Shown: positions 35,472-45,400, counted from the stretch's first letter. The stretch is 52,980 bases of DNA from Candidatus Methanogaster sp. (GCA_003194445.1 PQXF01000020.1:1-52980), one strand, 5' to 3'. Numbers and translations: made by a program. The notes: a model not told the origin generated them from the letters alone.

Positions 35472-36629
35472 TCATTCCACGGCATGATTCCCCAGTTCCC
35501 TGATAAGCATACTGAGACTCGAGCTGCGAAGGAAGTGGCACGGTTTGTCTCTCATCTTACACGCCTTCTTGACATATTTACATGCGTTGTGGCTGTTTAT
35601 ATCCACAGGGCAGAATACCATGTCTATCCCATCCACAATGGTCTCTATCTCCTTCCTCCCCTGGATGCACCGCCCGCAGTGGTAGCAGAACGTGCCGCCA
35701 ACAGATTCGATTGCATCCCTGTAATACGGCATGAGCGATTCCACGCCGCCGATATAAGCCACCCTCGCCCCGTTTAAATCGGCGCTCTCCCCTTCGCCCA
35801 CAATATCCAATTCAGGAAGAGGCGCAATCTCCATCAACTCTCCGGATTTTACACTATCACTCTCACTCCGATCTCGCGATAACAGTTCATCAGTCAGCCG
35901 CTTCACTTCATTGGTGAGGAAATCGATCTCCTCTTTCAGATTCTCGGTTTGATTGAGCGTATCTTCACCACCAAGTCCCTCTAAATCACTCACCAACTGT
36001 CTGTTCAACCGTTTCTCTTCGTCCAGTGCAGCGGTGATCCTTAACCGATCCTCTCTGACGGATTCGATCTCTGATTTTAGCTGCTTTCTCTTCCGCTCCA
36101 GTCTGTTGCATTTTGTCCGGAGTTTTTCATTCGCTTTCGAGGCACCCGTAAGCTCCATCAGGATGTTCTCAGGAATACCACATGGCAGCACTCTGCGAAG
36201 CTCGCCATAAAACCTCGATGCTCGATGCTCGTGCATATGAGTGGCAGCAAATACCGCTGCCTCGATTGCATCGATATCTTCACGCTGGTTCCGCACAGCA
36301 AACCAGATTAGGGCTGGAATAGGAATATCTTTTCCATCCCCGTTGCTTCCATCCTCGATATGCCTGTAAATTTCTTCCTGTGGGATGCGTTCGATATCTT
36401 TCCTGTATCGCTCGAACCGGTCCTTTAATATCCGGTCCAGTTGTTTGGATGCCTTGTTCTGGCTGCTACATGCCTGAATGAGCCCGCCATGCATCTCATA
36501 AGCCGTGACCGGGTCACAGTCAAGTTTCAGTCTCTTGAAGAGATCGCTTAGTTCCCGGTCATTGTATGTCAATCCGAGGATTGAACAGACCGTTTGATTC
36601 TTAAGTTCCCATATCTTCCTTTCCGGCAT
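35472..36629 (-). CDS. DUF2325 family protein with coiled coil (385 aa)
   Basis: From the ATG at 36629 (GGGGGT a few bases upstream) the protein has a helical N-terminal half, a coiled coil at about 165-265 (NRLERKRKQLKSEIESV, LKEEIDFLTNEVKRLTDELL) and a C-terminal DUF2325 domain of about 95 residues: GARVAYIGGVESLMPYYRDAIE, GGTFCYHCGRCIQGRKEIETIV, DMVFCPVDINSHNACKYVKKAC. The domain has a Rossmann-like pattern with several Cys/His that could bind a metal. The role of the family is unknown. It lies downstream of the triple-FeoA gene on the same strand, but a terminator stands between. Confidence 0.85.
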   Translation of the reverse strand: MPERKIWELKNQTVCSILGLTYNDRELSDLFKRLKLDCDPVTAYEMHGGLIQACSSQNKASKQLDRILKDRFERYRKDIERIPQEEIYRHIEDGSNGDGKDIPIPALIWFAVRNQREDIDAIEAAVFAATHMHEHRASRFYGELRRVLPCGIPENILMELTGASKANEKLRTKCNRLERKRKQLKSEIESVREDRLRITAALDEEKRLNRQLVSDLEGLGGEDTLNQTENLKEEIDFLTNEVKRLTDELLSRDRSESDSVKSGELMEIAPLPELDIVGEGESADLNGARVAYIGGVESLMPYYRDAIESVGGTFCYHCGRCIQGRKEIETIVDGIDMVFCPVDINSHNACKYVKKACKMRDKPCHFLRSSSLSMLIRELGNHAVE

Positions 36630-36648
36630 TGATACCCCCAAAATAGGA

Positions 36649-36686
36649 AAGCCCGATTCCTGATCAATAGTAGAGGGACCGGGCTT
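36649..36686 (-). terminator. Terminator-like stem after the triple-FeoA gene
   Basis: AAGCCCG (36649-36655) pairs with CGGGCTT (36680-36686) over a 24-base loop. On the minus strand it is followed by TCCTATTTTGGGG. It starts about 10 bases past the stop of the triple-FeoA gene. Confidence 0.5.
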
Positions 36687-36695
36687 CTCGTTTAT

Positions 36696-37406
36696 TCAAC
36701 TTACAAGCACCTTTTCAGCCAGACCGTGACCGATGGTGATGTGCTGCCCACATACATTTGCACGTATGTACGTACCCTTATCAGACACCGGCGCCACTAT
36801 CTCTTTCCTGAGCAAGGTTATAGCAGAACCCTCTTCGAGTCCGATCTGCTCAAACTTTCCCATGACATGGGTTCCGCCAACGATCTTTTCCACAGTGGAA
36901 CTTTCACCCTCTTTTAGGTGGTTGAGCTGGATGGATCTCCCATCTTGCGTTGCAAAGATCTTTGACGCCTGACCTTCACCCATCCGCATCTCCGCGCCCC
37001 CTGATGAAACTACTATGGTGCAATCCGGCACATGACGCAGGAATGTCAGCTCGCTTCCCTCTACGATCCCGTATTCGGAAAGAAAACCTTCGAAATCCTT
37101 TCCACCTTCAATCGATCTAACCGTTCCTGTATCTCCTTCTTCCAGTACTATCAGTGGAGTTGTCTCATCACCCATCTCTACATAGATCTTATCAGCCCAT
37201 CCGCGGGCTATGATCAATTCATCATGATCTTTTGTTCCAAGAGCGATCGGTCCCCGATGCACATGCACCGGCTCGGTCGCCACCATCTCGATCTCGGTTC
37301 CCTCGGTTACGCCGAGTTCCGCAAGATACTCTTTAACATCCATACCCCCTGTGATCTCTTTAACGACCACAGTGGTTTCAGGTTCCGCATCTTTCAGTGA
37401 TCTCAT
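36696..37406 (-). CDS. Triple FeoA domain protein (236 aa)
   Basis: Three FeoA (SH3-like) domains follow each other: about 10-75 (VVVKEITGGMDVKEYLAELGVTEG...ARGWADKIYVEM), 85-148 (GTVRSIEGGKDFEGFLSEYGIVEG...GQASKIFA) and 158-236 (STVEKIVGGTHVMGKFEQIGLEEG...GHGLAEKVLVS). The start is the ATG at 37406 (MRSLKDAEP), with AAGGAG 11-16 bases before it; the frame is open further upstream into the operator, without an RBS. FeoA domains also occur as C-terminal domains of DtxR regulators and as free partners of FeoB. A string of three without FeoB nearby may be an iron-responsive adaptor or chaperone. Its promoter carries the same operator word as the feo operon. Confidence 0.88.
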   Translation of the reverse strand: MRSLKDAEPETTVVVKEITGGMDVKEYLAELGVTEGTEIEMVATEPVHVHRGPIALGTKDHDELIIARGWADKIYVEMGDETTPLIVLEEGDTGTVRSIEGGKDFEGFLSEYGIVEGSELTFLRHVPDCTIVVSSGGAEMRMGEGQASKIFATQDGRSIQLNHLKEGESSTVEKIVGGTHVMGKFEQIGLEEGSAITLLRKEIVAPVSDKGTYIRANVCGQHITIGHGLAEKVLVS

Positions 37407-37446
37407 CTTATATATCTCCTTTTGGGATTTACTTCTGTGATGTATC

Positions 37447-37492
37447 GTTAGGTGTGCAAATACCATACCCTACAAAAAGTAGGGTTACCTAC
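37447..37492 (-). promoter_or_regulatory. DtxR-type operator before the triple-FeoA gene
   Basis: GTTAGGTGTGCAAATACC at 37447-37464 repeats, with one difference, the reverse complement of the second operator before feoA (GTTAGGTGTGCAAGTACC). Next comes the palindrome ACCCTAC-AAAAA-GTAGGGT (37467-37485) and then TACCTAC. The arrangement of two adjacent inverted elements is the same as at the feo operon. Confidence 0.7.
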
Positions 37493-37513
37493 ATTCTATC
37501 CAAAAATAAAAAA

Positions 37514-37532
37514 TGGGAGAAGCACCCTCCCA
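37514..37532 (-). terminator. Terminator with T tract after the small cysteine protein gene
   Basis: TGGGAG and CTCCCA pair over a 7-base loop. On the minus strand TTTTTTATTTTTG follows. It separates the small cysteine-protein/membrane-protein unit from the operator of the triple-FeoA gene. Confidence 0.7.
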
Positions 37533-37555
37533 AATCCAGTATCGTCAGCCGTTTA

Positions 37556-37687
37556 TCAGTTCTTTGGCTGGTACGCATCTACCGGACAGTTGCCGACATC
37601 CGTGTCGCCGGGAACTTCTACACCGAAGCAGTCGCCTACCGCGTCATCTATCGGATTGTAGAACTTGCAGTCTCTACATACTGGCAC
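37556..37687 (-). CDS. Small four-cysteine protein, like the small subunits of glycyl-radical decarboxylases/benzylsuccinate synthase (43 aa)
   Basis: The gene starts with GTG, 7 bases after AGGAGG. The peptide reads VCRDCKFYNPIDDAVGDCFG, then VEVPGDTDVGNCPVDAY and the end. The Cys-x-x-Cys, Asp-Cys-Phe-Gly, Val-Pro and Cys-Pro spacing matches the high-potential iron-sulfur cluster fold of small subunits of benzylsuccinate synthase and 4-hydroxyphenylacetate decarboxylase. No glycyl-radical enzyme is encoded here. It is translated after the 113-residue membrane protein and ends in a terminator. Cluster binding is inferred from the pattern. Confidence 0.75.
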   Translation of the reverse strand: MPVCRDCKFYNPIDDAVGDCFGVEVPGDTDVGNCPVDAYQPKN

Positions 37688-37706
37688 GTTTTCACCTCCT
37701 TTCCGG

Positions 37707-38048
37707 TTATATCTTATCTTCGAGTCTCGATGTCACAACATCTATCAGAACACCGTATACCAGCCCGAACGCAAGCAACATCAACGCGCCACTGCTGTCA
37801 CTGTCGCAGCTGAATATCGCCATCGCCATGCTGACTACAATCCCTATTATTGCGCCGCGCAGTGCAGGATGGAGATCGATGTTATCGGAAGTTCCGATAA
37901 CGATCCCGATAAGCGCCCTGTTGTACACGATTCCGATCAGCATAAATGTGCCAAATTCTTCTGGGAATTTGGTCATCGCCCCGCACATACAGAAGAGACC
38001 GCAGAGTGTGCCCAGAATCGTTGCTATAACGAGTCGTTTAACGTTCAT
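37707..38048 (-). CDS. Small integral membrane protein (113 aa), unknown
   Basis: The ATG is preceded by AGGAGG. Four hydrophobic segments are visible: LVIATILGTLCGLFCMCGAM, GTFMLIGIVYNRALIGIVIG, LRGAIIGIVVSMAMAIF and ALMLLAFGLVYGVLIDVV. Two cysteines (CMCG) lie at the end of the first helix and another in FSCDSDSS. An A/T-rich box (CAAATATAAAC) lies about 25 bases upstream. The four-cysteine protein starts 19 bases after its stop, so the two probably work together. I recognise no family. Confidence 0.75.
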   Translation of the reverse strand: MNVKRLVIATILGTLCGLFCMCGAMTKFPEEFGTFMLIGIVYNRALIGIVIGTSDNIDLHPALRGAIIGIVVSMAMAIFSCDSDSSGALMLLAFGLVYGVLIDVVTSRLEDKI

Positions 38049-38285
38049 ATTCCACCTCCTTACAGTTTATATTTGAGAAGAGACCTTAATCTTCCACAAC
38101 CTCTGCATCAAATCGCCCATTTCGCTTAATTTGACGAGGGGGGTGCCAGATCTGCCCCTTCTCGCTCATGGTGTATAATTTTTCTGATTTTCTTACTGAT
38201 ATAAGAATGTTGCTCGAGCTCTTGCGTAACAGACCCGAATAGCAGGCATGAAGCTGAATACACCCATCACGCGACATTACCATCT

Positions 38286-38526
38286 TCAAGTTGTCCCATG
38301 AGCCCCTATGGAGTCGTTTCGCGGGATACTCACTTGTGTGCAAAACGTTCCCAAAGTTGAGCCTTTGATCTGAGTATGATCGGGCATCGTCAATGGAGTC
38401 CGTGCGCCATCAAGATTCTCCCGAACCATCGCAATATGCTCTCGCTCTCGGACAAGGCGAAACCCCATGAATTCGGGAAGCTTTGATGACTCTCTTTTTG
38501 GGAGCGTTGACCGGAAACTTCGTCAT
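38286..38526 (-). pseudogene. hicA: hicA toxin gene, frameshifted
   Basis: The reading starts MTKFPVNAPKKRVIKA at an ATG that overlaps the hicB stop (TGATG). After about 20 codons a frameshift near 38462 moves the coding sense: GFRLVREREHIAMVREN, TPLTMPDHTQIKGSTLGTFCTQ, which is the typical HicA mRNA-interferase fold with its His (REREH) and the lysine-glycine-threonine turn. With the shift the toxin cannot be made. The rest, to 38286, is in good order. Confidence 0.8.
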
Positions 38527-38752
38527 CAAATGGCTACTCCCGCTTCGGCTACAAATGCTTCAAGTACAGGCGACTCGACCTCAAGAACTTTTCTGCCAAA
38601 CGTCTCCCTATATGGAAGCAAATAGCCGATTTGGCATCGGCCAATGCTCCCTCGTAAGTGTAGCCTTCGCCGACAACGATATCTTCGAGACCAAGCGGAT
38701 AGGCTACATAGCCATCGGGATGCTTCTCAACTACGACTTTGAATTGTTTCAT
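38526..38752 (-). pseudogene. hicB: hicB antitoxin gene, frameshifted
   Basis: MKQFKVVVEKHPDGYVAYPLGLEDIVVGEGYTYEGALADAKSAICFHI is the HicB partial RNase-H-like fold. A 1-base shift near 38610 follows, and the other frame continues with ETFGRKVLEVESPVLEAFVAEAGVAI and a TGA that overlaps the hicA start. Unlike most pairs, the antitoxin comes first here. In the present frame the product ends as a shorter 67-residue protein with a changed tail. Loss of both partners fits degeneration without toxicity. Confidence 0.8.
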
Positions 38753-39046
38753 TATAGCATCCTCCTTATTCTATAGTAATGGTGTAAAACGTTATGAGGA
38801 TATCTGAAGCCAGTCAAAGGCGGGTTTGGGCGGAGTGTCGAAGGGTACGTACTTTTTCCAACGCAAGCAAATACAAAAGTATCTGACCATGTCCACCCCG
38901 ACACCCTCCAGATGAAATCACCAAACCACGTACTTAAGAGTCTGCCCAATAATTGTACATTTTGCGTAATTGGATGGCTGTTTTCGATATAACACACTGT
39001 TCGGGATTCCAAATTTTCGATCCGTTCCGTCGCTATCGAGTCGGGT

Positions 39047-39325
39047 TCATGCTCCACTCGCCCCCACAAAACACGCGCCCGCGCCAAGCGAGATCACCTG
39101 TCCGTTAACGCAACCGCCCTCGACCACCAGTTCAACCACAGACCAATCCGCAAGTCTCGACACGGTCGGGCTTCCCGGACACATAATCAGCACATCCGAC
39201 TGCTCGATAAACGGTGTGTATAGATGCCCGACGATCAGCACATCAACCCCCGAGTTCCCTTGCAAGATATCAGAGCCCGCATGTACCGTTTGTGGATAGC
39301 TGCCCTTCGTGAGCCGCCCAATATT
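39047..39325 (-). pseudogene. YfcE/MJ0936-like phosphodiesterase, C-terminal fragment
   Basis: The sequence reads GSYPQTVHAGSDILQ and then VDVLIVGHLYTPFIEQSDVLIMCPGSPTVSRLADWSVVELVVEGG, which is the C-terminal part of the small metallophosphoesterase family. GHLYT stands where GHTHT (metal-binding His) is usual, so a ligand is lost. The N-terminal half with the other metal ligands is missing. The stretch 38753-39046 shows no coding sequence I can assign. Confidence 0.7.
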
Positions 39326-39350
39326 CTATCGATATCTTTTCGGATGGGTT

Positions 39351-40097
39351 CTAATCTTCGGCGACCACAACGTCATCAAAATATATCTCTCGCGCTTTGG
39401 GTAATTGCTATGACTGTTCATCTGTAGATAAATGTAAGCAGATGTGAGGGTCAAATCGTGTGATGGCGAAGCATATATCTCCCTGCCGTTCTCCATCACT
39501 TTGAAACTCTCACCATCTACGATGGTCTGGCTATGCCGATCAGCAATCTTCCTGCCGCTCCTATCTTCAGGCCAACCTCCGGTGTATGGTCATCCTGTTC
39601 GCCCATCGATCTTGGTTGCGATGATACAGTAGGCATTTTGCCCGGGTGGGATGCCAACGTATTCAAATTTCAACCAATCATCCTCATCTCTTGGATTCTC
39701 GTTGGTTGTGGTGGGATAGAGATAGACAGATCCTGTCAGCTATCATCCATTGCTCTGATTGTTCCAGTCGAGATCGAAAGAGATGTTCAACCCTCTACTA
39801 AAATCGACCCTATATATGTTCCTGATCCCATGAAACTTTACTGTATCATCTGAAGTGCCGATTGTATTCGCTATAAGCTTCAATCGATGATCATCTATAT
39901 ATCGTGCTCTCCTTAAAATCTCTTTCGCAGGTAATCTGCCATCTTTCTGCATTCAAAATCCCTTCACTGGAGTTTTCATTGAATATAGAGCTATTTGTTT
40001 CCCATATTTTAGCAGTGTTAACAGTTAATATCACTGCTACAACAAGTATAAGAAAGAAAAAATATAATGATCTCTTCGCAATCTCTTTATCCATCAT
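39351..40097 (-). pseudogene. Membrane-anchored lectin-like (concanavalin-type) protein, decayed
   Basis: The N-terminus has one membrane helix (SLYFFFLILVVAVILTV). A frameshift near 39945 leads to LPAKEILRRARYIDDHRLKLIANTIG...FHGIRNIYRVDF, another near 39745 to GSVYLYPTTTNENPRDEDDWLKFEYVG, and an in-frame TGA follows at about 39585. Then ESFKVMENGREIYASPSHDL and the end KREIYFDDVVVAED follow. Alternating strands and the closing FDDVVV resemble concanavalin-like lectin/glucanase domains. The original protein had about 245 residues. Its neighbour at 40178, also secreted, is intact. Confidence 0.7.
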
Positions 40098-40177
40098 AGC
40101 CTAAACATCAGAATTCCATAAATAAAAATATAGTGCCACACAATCTTTGTGCGGCACACGATTGTTAAGAGTCTCGT

Positions 40178-41236
40178 CTATCCCATGTCATGGGGAACTA
40201 CAACAGCCGCACTCGCGTTTGCACTATTTCCAGATGCATCTGTGACTGTGTATGTGATGGTGTAGGTACGACCATCACCCTTACCTGCCCTCTCAGCCCT
40301 CAACTGGAACTCGTAATCCTCTGTCCCGATCTCAGTACCCTGGATGTCATCGACTGTTTTACCATCACCGTTGCCTTTGGCGTCGTCGGGTTCATCACTT
40401 ATCACACTGGTAAGAACCACGGTTGGAGCAGTATCGCAGACGTCGCTAACAGTTACGGTCGCAACGATATCAACCATCTTGTGGTTTGGAGGCCACAACA
40501 TATCTGGGCTGACTGTTACGCTTATATCTGGTGGTGTGACATCCTGCGGCACCGTCAAACCCAGATGCGCTGAGCCTGTGCCCTGGTCTGGCCCACCAAC
40601 TACCGGACCATACTTTGAGGGGTAATTGGGCCATGTCCACGGACCTTCCGTCTTGCTTTCGGCCTTTACATAGAACTCGTAATCTCCTGGTGGAAGCGTC
40701 CCGGTTAGGTTAGAGCCGCTTAACGTACCCAGGGCGTCTGAGTGCTGGAAGAGGTATGTATCGGTTCCCAAGTTCTTCAGGTAAACGTCAAAGTCTTCCC
40801 CCTGATTGGCATCGGTCGTGTAGCTTCCAGAGATATCGTAGTCGGTGTCACTTATAACTGTGAACTGCAGCTCCGCATAAGACTTGGATATGCCTCCCCA
40901 TATCAACCAATTATCCATCGTCATGTCGAACGCCAACTGATACTCGCAGGGCGTTGTGGTTGTGGTGGCTGTGTACGTGGTAGTCGAATTGTCAAGCTCG
41001 TTACCAGTATAACGGTGGGTATGTGCAGCGTAAGTGGTGCCGCTGCCCGGTGCTGCAATAGATGTCTGGTTGGTTTCCCAATGCCCCCAGTGCACATAGT
41101 TCCAAGTCTTCGACTCGATAGAGCTGTTTGGATTCACGGTTATAGGGTCGGCGCTTGCTAATGCTGGTGATACCACCAAAGTCGCAATCACCATCACCGC
41201 AAACAACATCGCTGTAATTCTTTTCTGCATATTCAT
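40178..41236 (-). CDS. Secreted protein with a C-terminal HYR/Ig-like domain (352 aa)
   Basis: The signal peptide QKRITAMLFAVMVIATLVVSPALA is followed by an N-terminal domain of about 200 residues, rich in Thr, Asn, Trp and Gly (NYVHWGHWETNQTS, DFDVYLKNLGTDTYLF, GDYEFYVKAES), resembling bacterial pre-peptidase-type beta sandwiches. The C-terminal domain begins DVTPPDISVTVSPDMLWPPNHKMVDI, the usual HYR-type opening found in bacterial extracellular proteins, and ends GRTYTITYTVTDASGN. No membrane anchor or dockerin is present, so it may be released or bound by contacts. AGGAGG stands 8-13 bases before the ATG. It is intact amid pseudogenes. Confidence 0.85.
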   Translation of the reverse strand: MNMQKRITAMLFAVMVIATLVVSPALASADPITVNPNSSIESKTWNYVHWGHWETNQTSIAAPGSGTTYAAHTHRYTGNELDNSTTTYTATTTTTPCEYQLAFDMTMDNWLIWGGISKSYAELQFTVISDTDYDISGSYTTDANQGEDFDVYLKNLGTDTYLFQHSDALGTLSGSNLTGTLPPGDYEFYVKAESKTEGPWTWPNYPSKYGPVVGGPDQGTGSAHLGLTVPQDVTPPDISVTVSPDMLWPPNHKMVDIVATVTVSDVCDTAPTVVLTSVISDEPDDAKGNGDGKTVDDIQGTEIGTEDYEFQLRAERAGKGDGRTYTITYTVTDASGNSANASAAVVVPHDMG

Positions 41237-41628
41237 TTTATCCTACCTCCTTTGTTTTGGTCTTCGGTTTGAGTATTTACCCCGCGGCAAGGCTAACTAA
41301 CCTACAGCTGCCTTGTGTCATTGCGCCCCCAACGGCGCTCCAAAGTACAGATGCACGCAACCACAACATCCAATGCTGCACGACACCCCGATCAAAATGT
41401 GCTGATATTATGTTATATTTTGACCAAGTATTGTGTGTGATTCACAGCACATCCAAATATAGTATATTAAAATAACTGTTACTTAAACCTTTCGGTTACC
41501 AAAATTTTGCAGAGTTAAATTTTTATGCTTTATAAAAATAATTTTGAACTCCAAGCCCGTGCTCGCAGAATTGGATGGTGAATCGCTATCTTGAATTCAT
41601 AATATCAAAGTGATAATTTAGAGAAAAA
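41237..41628 (-). other. Gene-free stretch with the likely leader and promoter of the HYR protein gene
   Basis: No coding sequence is visible. An A/T-rich stretch with AAAGGTTTAAGTAAC on the minus strand (about 41476-41495) could be the promoter, which would give a long leader of more than 200 bases for the secreted protein. I found no clear riboswitch. A TAGGTTAGTTAG word near 41292-41303 resembles half of the DtxR-type operator, but stands alone. Confidence 0.35.
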
Positions 41629-42130
41629 TCAGGACCTCCCACCACGCCCCCTCGCTTTCACAGCAAGGTTCGCAGTCCGTGCTACAAACACGCCTGCCAC
41701 AAAACCGGCATCGATGTTGACTACTGCAAGTACAGAACACGACTGGAGCATCGGGAGGAGCGCTTGCCATTGCCGCCAGTGCCATATCCCACAGAGACCG
41801 GAAGCCCGACCACGGGAACTGGCACAAGCCCGGAAACGACCGTTGGGAGCGTGCCGCCCCTCCCGGCAGCGACCACGATCACACCCACACCTATCTCGAC
41901 CAACTTTGAAAGATCAGGAAAGAGCCGGTGGATGCCTGCCGCGCCCGTGTCATAGATCAGACCGACATCACACCCCATCTCTTCTTCCACCACCCGCGCC
42001 TCCCCCGCAACAGGGGGTGTCCACAGTGTCGGCAGTGGCGATACCGATTCTCGCTATCCCTGAAATCTCTCTGAAATGCAGCAGTCTGATCTGCTCTTCA
42101 GCTTCATCGATTGAGCGATTTCGTTGTTTC
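41629..42130 (-). pseudogene. larB: larB (nickel-pincer cofactor synthesis), frameshifted and internally deleted
   Basis: LarB makes the dicarboxylated pyridinium precursor of the nickel-pincer cofactor of lactate racemase. Here SIDEAEEQIRLLHFREI (an N-terminal piece) is joined by deletion to a core in which a frameshift near 42015 gives EARVVEEEMGCDVGLIYDTGAAGIHRLF, VGVIVVAAGRGGTLPTVVSGL, PVVGLPVSVGYGTGGNG, and a last frameshift near 41765 gives LLPMLQSCSVLAVVNIDAGFVAG to the stop. The middle of the N-terminal domain is gone. No larC or larE is in the window. Confidence 0.85.
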
Positions 42131-42413
42131 TAACCTTTGCAAGAAGGGATGTAATGGACATAATGATTACGATTCGGTATCGGCTCGCAGTGCCTGAACG
42201 CTAATTCAAGAACACCCTGTTTTCATAAGGGTTGTTCGCCACAAAGGGCATCTCACTTTGGTGTTGTTCTCTTGCTATTTCAAAGATACGCTCGGCATCG
42301 TCTCCTTCGCGTCCTTTTTTATGGAGGAGTCGTTTGAGCCATAATGGTTTTTGCATGCGGTGTCAGGATCTCGATCAACACATTTACATCGCATAACCAC
42401 CAACATCAGCACC

Positions 42414-45400
42414 GTGACACCTGACAGTACGCGACTATATTTTGACGCTCTTGAAAGCGATTTGGAGCGCGCCGTCGAGATCGCGTCAGAGGCGCGTCTG
42501 CGCGGCATGGACCCTGAGACGTACCCTGAAATCCCGATGGCAAAAGACCTTGCGGATCGGGTCGAGAACCTGATAGGCGTTCCGGTTGCGGACCGGATTC
42601 GTGAACTGGCTTATGACCTTAAACTGAGCAGGGAAGAGTCTGCGCTGCAGCTCGGTGCTGACCTCGCAGGGATGCGCATCCACGCCTTCGAGAGCAGGGA
42701 TGATGCTGTTGAGATGGCGATACGAGCCGCTGTTGCGCTCCTGACCGAAGGGGTCGTTGCGGCACCGATAGAAGGGATTGCAAAGATTACTATAGAAAAG
42801 AACGACGACGGCACCGAATTTATCCGTATCTTCTACGCAGGACCGATCAGAAGCGCGGGAGGCACTGCGCAGGCTCTATCCGTGCTGGTTGCCGACTATG
42901 TACGGCGGGAACTCGGGATCAACAGGTACATGCCGAGAACTGAAGAGATCGAGCGGTGTGTGGAAGAGATAACGAAGTACCGGACGGTCGCAAACCTGCA
43001 GTACACGCCAAGCGACGAGGAGGTCCGGTTGATCACTACAAACTGCCCGATCTGCATCGATGGCGAGCCGACCGAGGAAGAGGAGGTTGAGGGCTACCGG
43101 AATCTGGCACGGATCGAGACGAACCGCGTTCGCGGCGGGATGGCTCTCGTCATCGCAGAAGGCATGGCACTCAAGGCGCCAAAGATCCTGAAACATGTGG
43201 CGAAACTGCATCTCGATGGCTGGGATTTCCTAAACCGGCTCGTCACGAAAGGAACAAGTGACGACAGTGGCATTACTGTAATAGAACCGAAGAGCAAGTA
43301 TCTAAATGACCTTATTGCGGGAAGACCCGTCTTTTCGCATCCATCGAGGCCCGGTGGGTTCCGGCTCAGGTACGGAAGGGCGAGAAACACCGGATTTGCT
43401 GCCGCAGGTATATCTCCTGCGACGATGATCATAACTGATAGCTTTCTTGCCACCGGAACCCAGACGCGTGTCGAACGGCCTGGAAAGGCGGCAGGCATCT
43501 CTCCTGTAACCGGCATCGAGGGTCCGACTGTGCGCCTCTTTAGCGGGGAGGTGGTGCGCATCGATGATGAAAAAGAGGCGGTGCTGCTACATGACCGGGT
43601 CGAGGAGATCCTCGATGTCGGCGAGATTCTCATCAATTACGGTGATTTCCTTGAGAACAACCATCCGCTGATGCCGCCTTCGTACTCGTTTGAGTGGTGG
43701 ATATCAGAACTTAAAGAGCTGGCAGGCACTGATACTGTGAGTGAAATGTCAGACGCCGATCTAAAGGATCCGGATCAGGAATTTGCGCTCGAACTCTGCG
43801 ACCGCTATGGTGTGCCGCTTCACCCTAAGTTCACATACCTCTGGCACGATATCTCAATTGGGGATTTCAGAACCCTATCCGAACATATCTCCTTGCATGG
43901 CCGGGTTGATGACCGGGTTCTTCTGATTCCATACGATTCAGGTGTGAAAAGGATTCTCGAGACGATCCTTCTCCCGCATAGGGTCGTGGATGGCGGGATA
44001 ACGCCTGTTAAAAATTCTCCGTCCCGGGCGTCGACTCCGGAGGAGTTAGCGATACCTGATCCGCTTCCGCTGATGCGATGCGTCGGAACAGGGACTATGG
44101 GTGACGGAGGGCAGGATTCCGAAGAACAAAACGTTCTTGATGCGATATTTAAGATAAGCGGCATCCGTGTCAGACCGAGGGCGCCAACCAGGATCGGTGC
44201 ACGGATGGGGCGACCCGAAAAATCAGATAAACGGGAGATGAAGCCGGCGCCCCATGTTCTCTTCCCTGTCGGGACTACCGGCGGGAAATCAAGGTTGCTT
44301 GCAAAGGCATCGAACTATACCCAATCGATGAACGCAGGAATCGGCGTGATCCCTGTCGAGATCGGGATGCGCAGATGCCCTTCCTGTGGAAACGAGACCT
44401 ACGAATATAGTTGCGGATGCGGGATGAGAACAGAGCCGGTGTTCTTCTGCCCGCGGTGCAACATCCATGTCGAGAGCCGTACCTGTCCGAAATGCGGTCT
44501 TGAGACTACGTCTGCCCGGAAGATCGATCTCGATCTGAAGACGCGGTATGCATCAGCGTTCGCAAACCTCGAGGAGCGGGACAATCTTCCAAATTTCAAA
44601 GGAGTTCAGGGCATGATCTCGAAGGATAAGAGTCCGGAATCGCTTGAGAAAGGAGTTCTCCGTGCAAAACACGGTGTATTCGTATTCAAGGACGGCACTG
44701 TGAGATATGACCTGACCGACCTGCCGCTCACGCACTTCAGTGCGGAGGAGATCGGGGTAGATCTCGATACACTGAAGCGTATCGGATACGAACGCGATAT
44801 CAATGGACTTCCACTGACCGATAAGAGTCAGATATTAGACCTCCGTGTGCAGGATATTATACTATCGATCGATGCTGGCGAATATCTGCTCAGAGTCTCT
44901 CGTTTCATTGATGATCTTCTCGTGAAGTACTACGGAGGCATTGCATACTACAACGCCTCGAAGAGGGACGATCTCATCGGCAGACTGGTGATCGGGCTTG
45001 CCCCGCACACCTCTGCTGGCGTACTCGGGCGGCTCATCGGGTTTACGAGGGGCTCGGTCGGGTATGCACACCCGTTTTTTCATGCGGCAAAAAGAAGGAA
45101 CTGTCTCTCCCCTGATACCGATGTTCTGGTTCTGAATTCCAAAAAACCGGTTTTTACGAGACTTAAGGACATTTACGATTCAGCAGAGTCTCCCGAAGAG
45201 ATCATCGATGATTTTGGCACGGTACAGAAGTCGGTCAAAGGAGTCGAAACGTACTCGATGAATCCTGAAAATGGAAGATTCGAGGTAAAGAAGGTAAAAT
45301 CGGTCATCAAAACTCCTGCACCTTCCAATCTGGTGCGGATAACATCAAAGTCCGGGCGGGTCTTCGTTGCCTCGCCAGAGCACAGGATGATGGTGCATTC

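Noticed and set aside
38086..38343. 85-codon minus-strand frame after hicA
   Set aside because: It overlaps the end of the hicA pseudogene in another frame and has no recognisable similarity.
41292..41303. TAGGTTAGTTAG word in the leader of the HYR protein gene as a further DtxR-type operator
   Set aside because: Only one half is present, without a matching inverted arm, and the gene has no link to metals.
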